This document shows positions 5,560-6,046 of a DNA stretch of 6,046 nt, piece after piece (the first letter of the stretch is position 1; every line of letters begins with the position of its first letter). The notes under the pieces are model-generated. The model was not told the origin of the DNA and did not search any database. It saw nothing but the letters and a program-made list of their open reading frames with translations. Source of the DNA: Methanotrichaceae archaeon. Its GTDB lineage: Archaea; Halobacteriota; Methanosarcinia; Methanotrichales; Methanotrichaceae. Location: positions 1 through 6,046 of the forward strand of contig DUKF01000101.1 in assembly GCA_013329455.1 (NCBI GenBank), written 5' to 3'. The translations under genes were made by a program, and so were the position numbers.

Positions 5560-6046
5560 ATGACCAGGACTGGATCTTGTCTCGTAGTGGGAGTCTTCGT
5601 CATACTCGCGATTTTTGGAGCTGGTTGCTTGACTAAGGATAAGGATATGGGAAAGGACACAGAGGGCGCCGGGGGGATGAAGGTTCTCCTGGAGACGAAC
5701 ATGGGCGACATCACGATTCAGCTTTACGACGACATGCCCGTCACCGCTGGCAACTTTAAGAAGCTGGTGAACGACGGCTTCTACGACGGAGTGATATTCC
5801 ACAGGGTCATCGACGGGTTCATGCTCCAGGGCGGCGACCCCACGGGTACGGGCCGCGGAGGTCCTGGCTACATGATTAAAGACGAGTTTACCGACCACAA
5901 CAAAAACAGCATGGGCACGATCTCCATGGCAAACGCTGGCCCCAACACCGGTGGCAGCCAATTTTTCATAAATCTCGTCGACAACAACCACCTCGATAAG
6001 ATGCACCCGGTCTTCGGCAAGGTCGTGGACGGCATGGACGTCATGG
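5560..6046 (+). CDS. Surface lipoprotein cyclophilin (peptidyl-prolyl cis-trans isomerase), 3' end cut
   Basis: 162 residues are visible before the right edge. The N-terminus is a lipoprotein signal: MTRTG, a hydrophobic core (8-19), then GAGC with the lipid-acceptor cysteine at 23. A short hydrophilic linker ([16 protein letters not shown]) follows, so the mature protein is probably tethered outside the membrane and helps proline-limited folding of exported proteins. The cyclophilin domain starts about M40. Compared with human CypA, it keeps the catalytic arginine R82 (FHRVIDGFM; CypA R55), F87, M88, Q90, A124, F136, L145 and H149. The position of CypA W121 is H144, as in many microbial cyclophilins that lack the tryptophan. 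A typical length would leave only about 15-30 residues beyond the edge. The start is the only plausible one: it puts the signal peptide in frame and sits about 28 bp from a TATA box. Confidence 0.95.
   Translation, partial: MTRTGSCLVVGVFVILAIFGAGCLTKDKDMGKDTEGAGGMKVLLETNMGDITIQLYDDMPVTAGNFKKLVNDGFYDGVIFHRVIDGFMLQGGDPTGTGRGGPGYMIKDEFTDHNKNSMGTISMANAGPNTGGSQFFINLVDNNHLDKMHPVFGKVVDGMDVM

Noticed and set aside
5419..6006. A 195-codon minus-strand frame opposite the cyclophilin gene
   Set aside because: It is an antisense shadow of a clear cyclophilin domain and reads through the cyclophilin promoter.

Overview
The window looks like a methanogenic archaeon, most plausibly in the Methanotrichales/Methanosarcinales (a high-GC Methanothrix-like genome would fit). 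That assignment is inference; no 16S or mcr gene is present. The evidence is an archaeal Cdc48/VAT ATPase, short archaeal PRC-barrel and lipoprotein-cyclophilin genes, frequent GTG/TTG starts behind AGGTGA-type Shine-Dalgarno sites, and TATA-box promoters (TATAAT, TATAAC) in place of bacterial -35/-10 pairs. Coding DNA is GC-rich, while the two promoter-bearing gaps are clearly AT-richer.

Left half (1-2483, minus strand): a tightly packed three-gene unit read leftwards. It starts with a 134-residue three-helix membrane protein of unknown function (TTG start). One base after its stop begins the longest frame for a ChlI-type AAA+ metal-chelatase ATPase. The ChlI stop then overlaps the start of a ChlD-like von Willebrand A (VWA) protein by one base (TGATG); that gene runs off the left edge. 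ChlI plus a VWA subunit form the motor that drives ATP-dependent metal insertion into tetrapyrroles. In a methanogen the likely metal is cobalt, with a CobN catalytic subunit encoded elsewhere, rather than magnesium.

Middle (2484-2779): a 296-bp divergent intergenic region. It carries a good TATA element for cdc48, a weaker candidate promoter for the chelatase unit, and several short direct and inverted repeats that could be regulatory sites. I see no RNA gene or convincing small ORF there.

Right half (2780-6046, plus strand): cdc48 (736 aa, N domain plus D1 and D2), then after 12 bp a PRC-barrel protein of 83 aa, then after 16 bp a 55-residue, two-helix membrane protein too short for usual ORF cut-offs. 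The three probably share a transcript. A 121-bp gap follows, with a perfect 8-bp inverted repeat overlapping the BRE/TATA of the next gene. That gene is a lipobox-bearing, cell-surface cyclophilin, probably translated from a nearly leaderless mRNA and cut by the right edge.

Most of this is recognisable housekeeping. The parts that deserve a second look are the membrane protein and unusual VWA subunit of the chelatase unit, the cdc48/PRC-barrel/mini-membrane-protein unit, and the repeat-containing promoter regions. I see no mobile element, CRISPR array, tRNA or rRNA.
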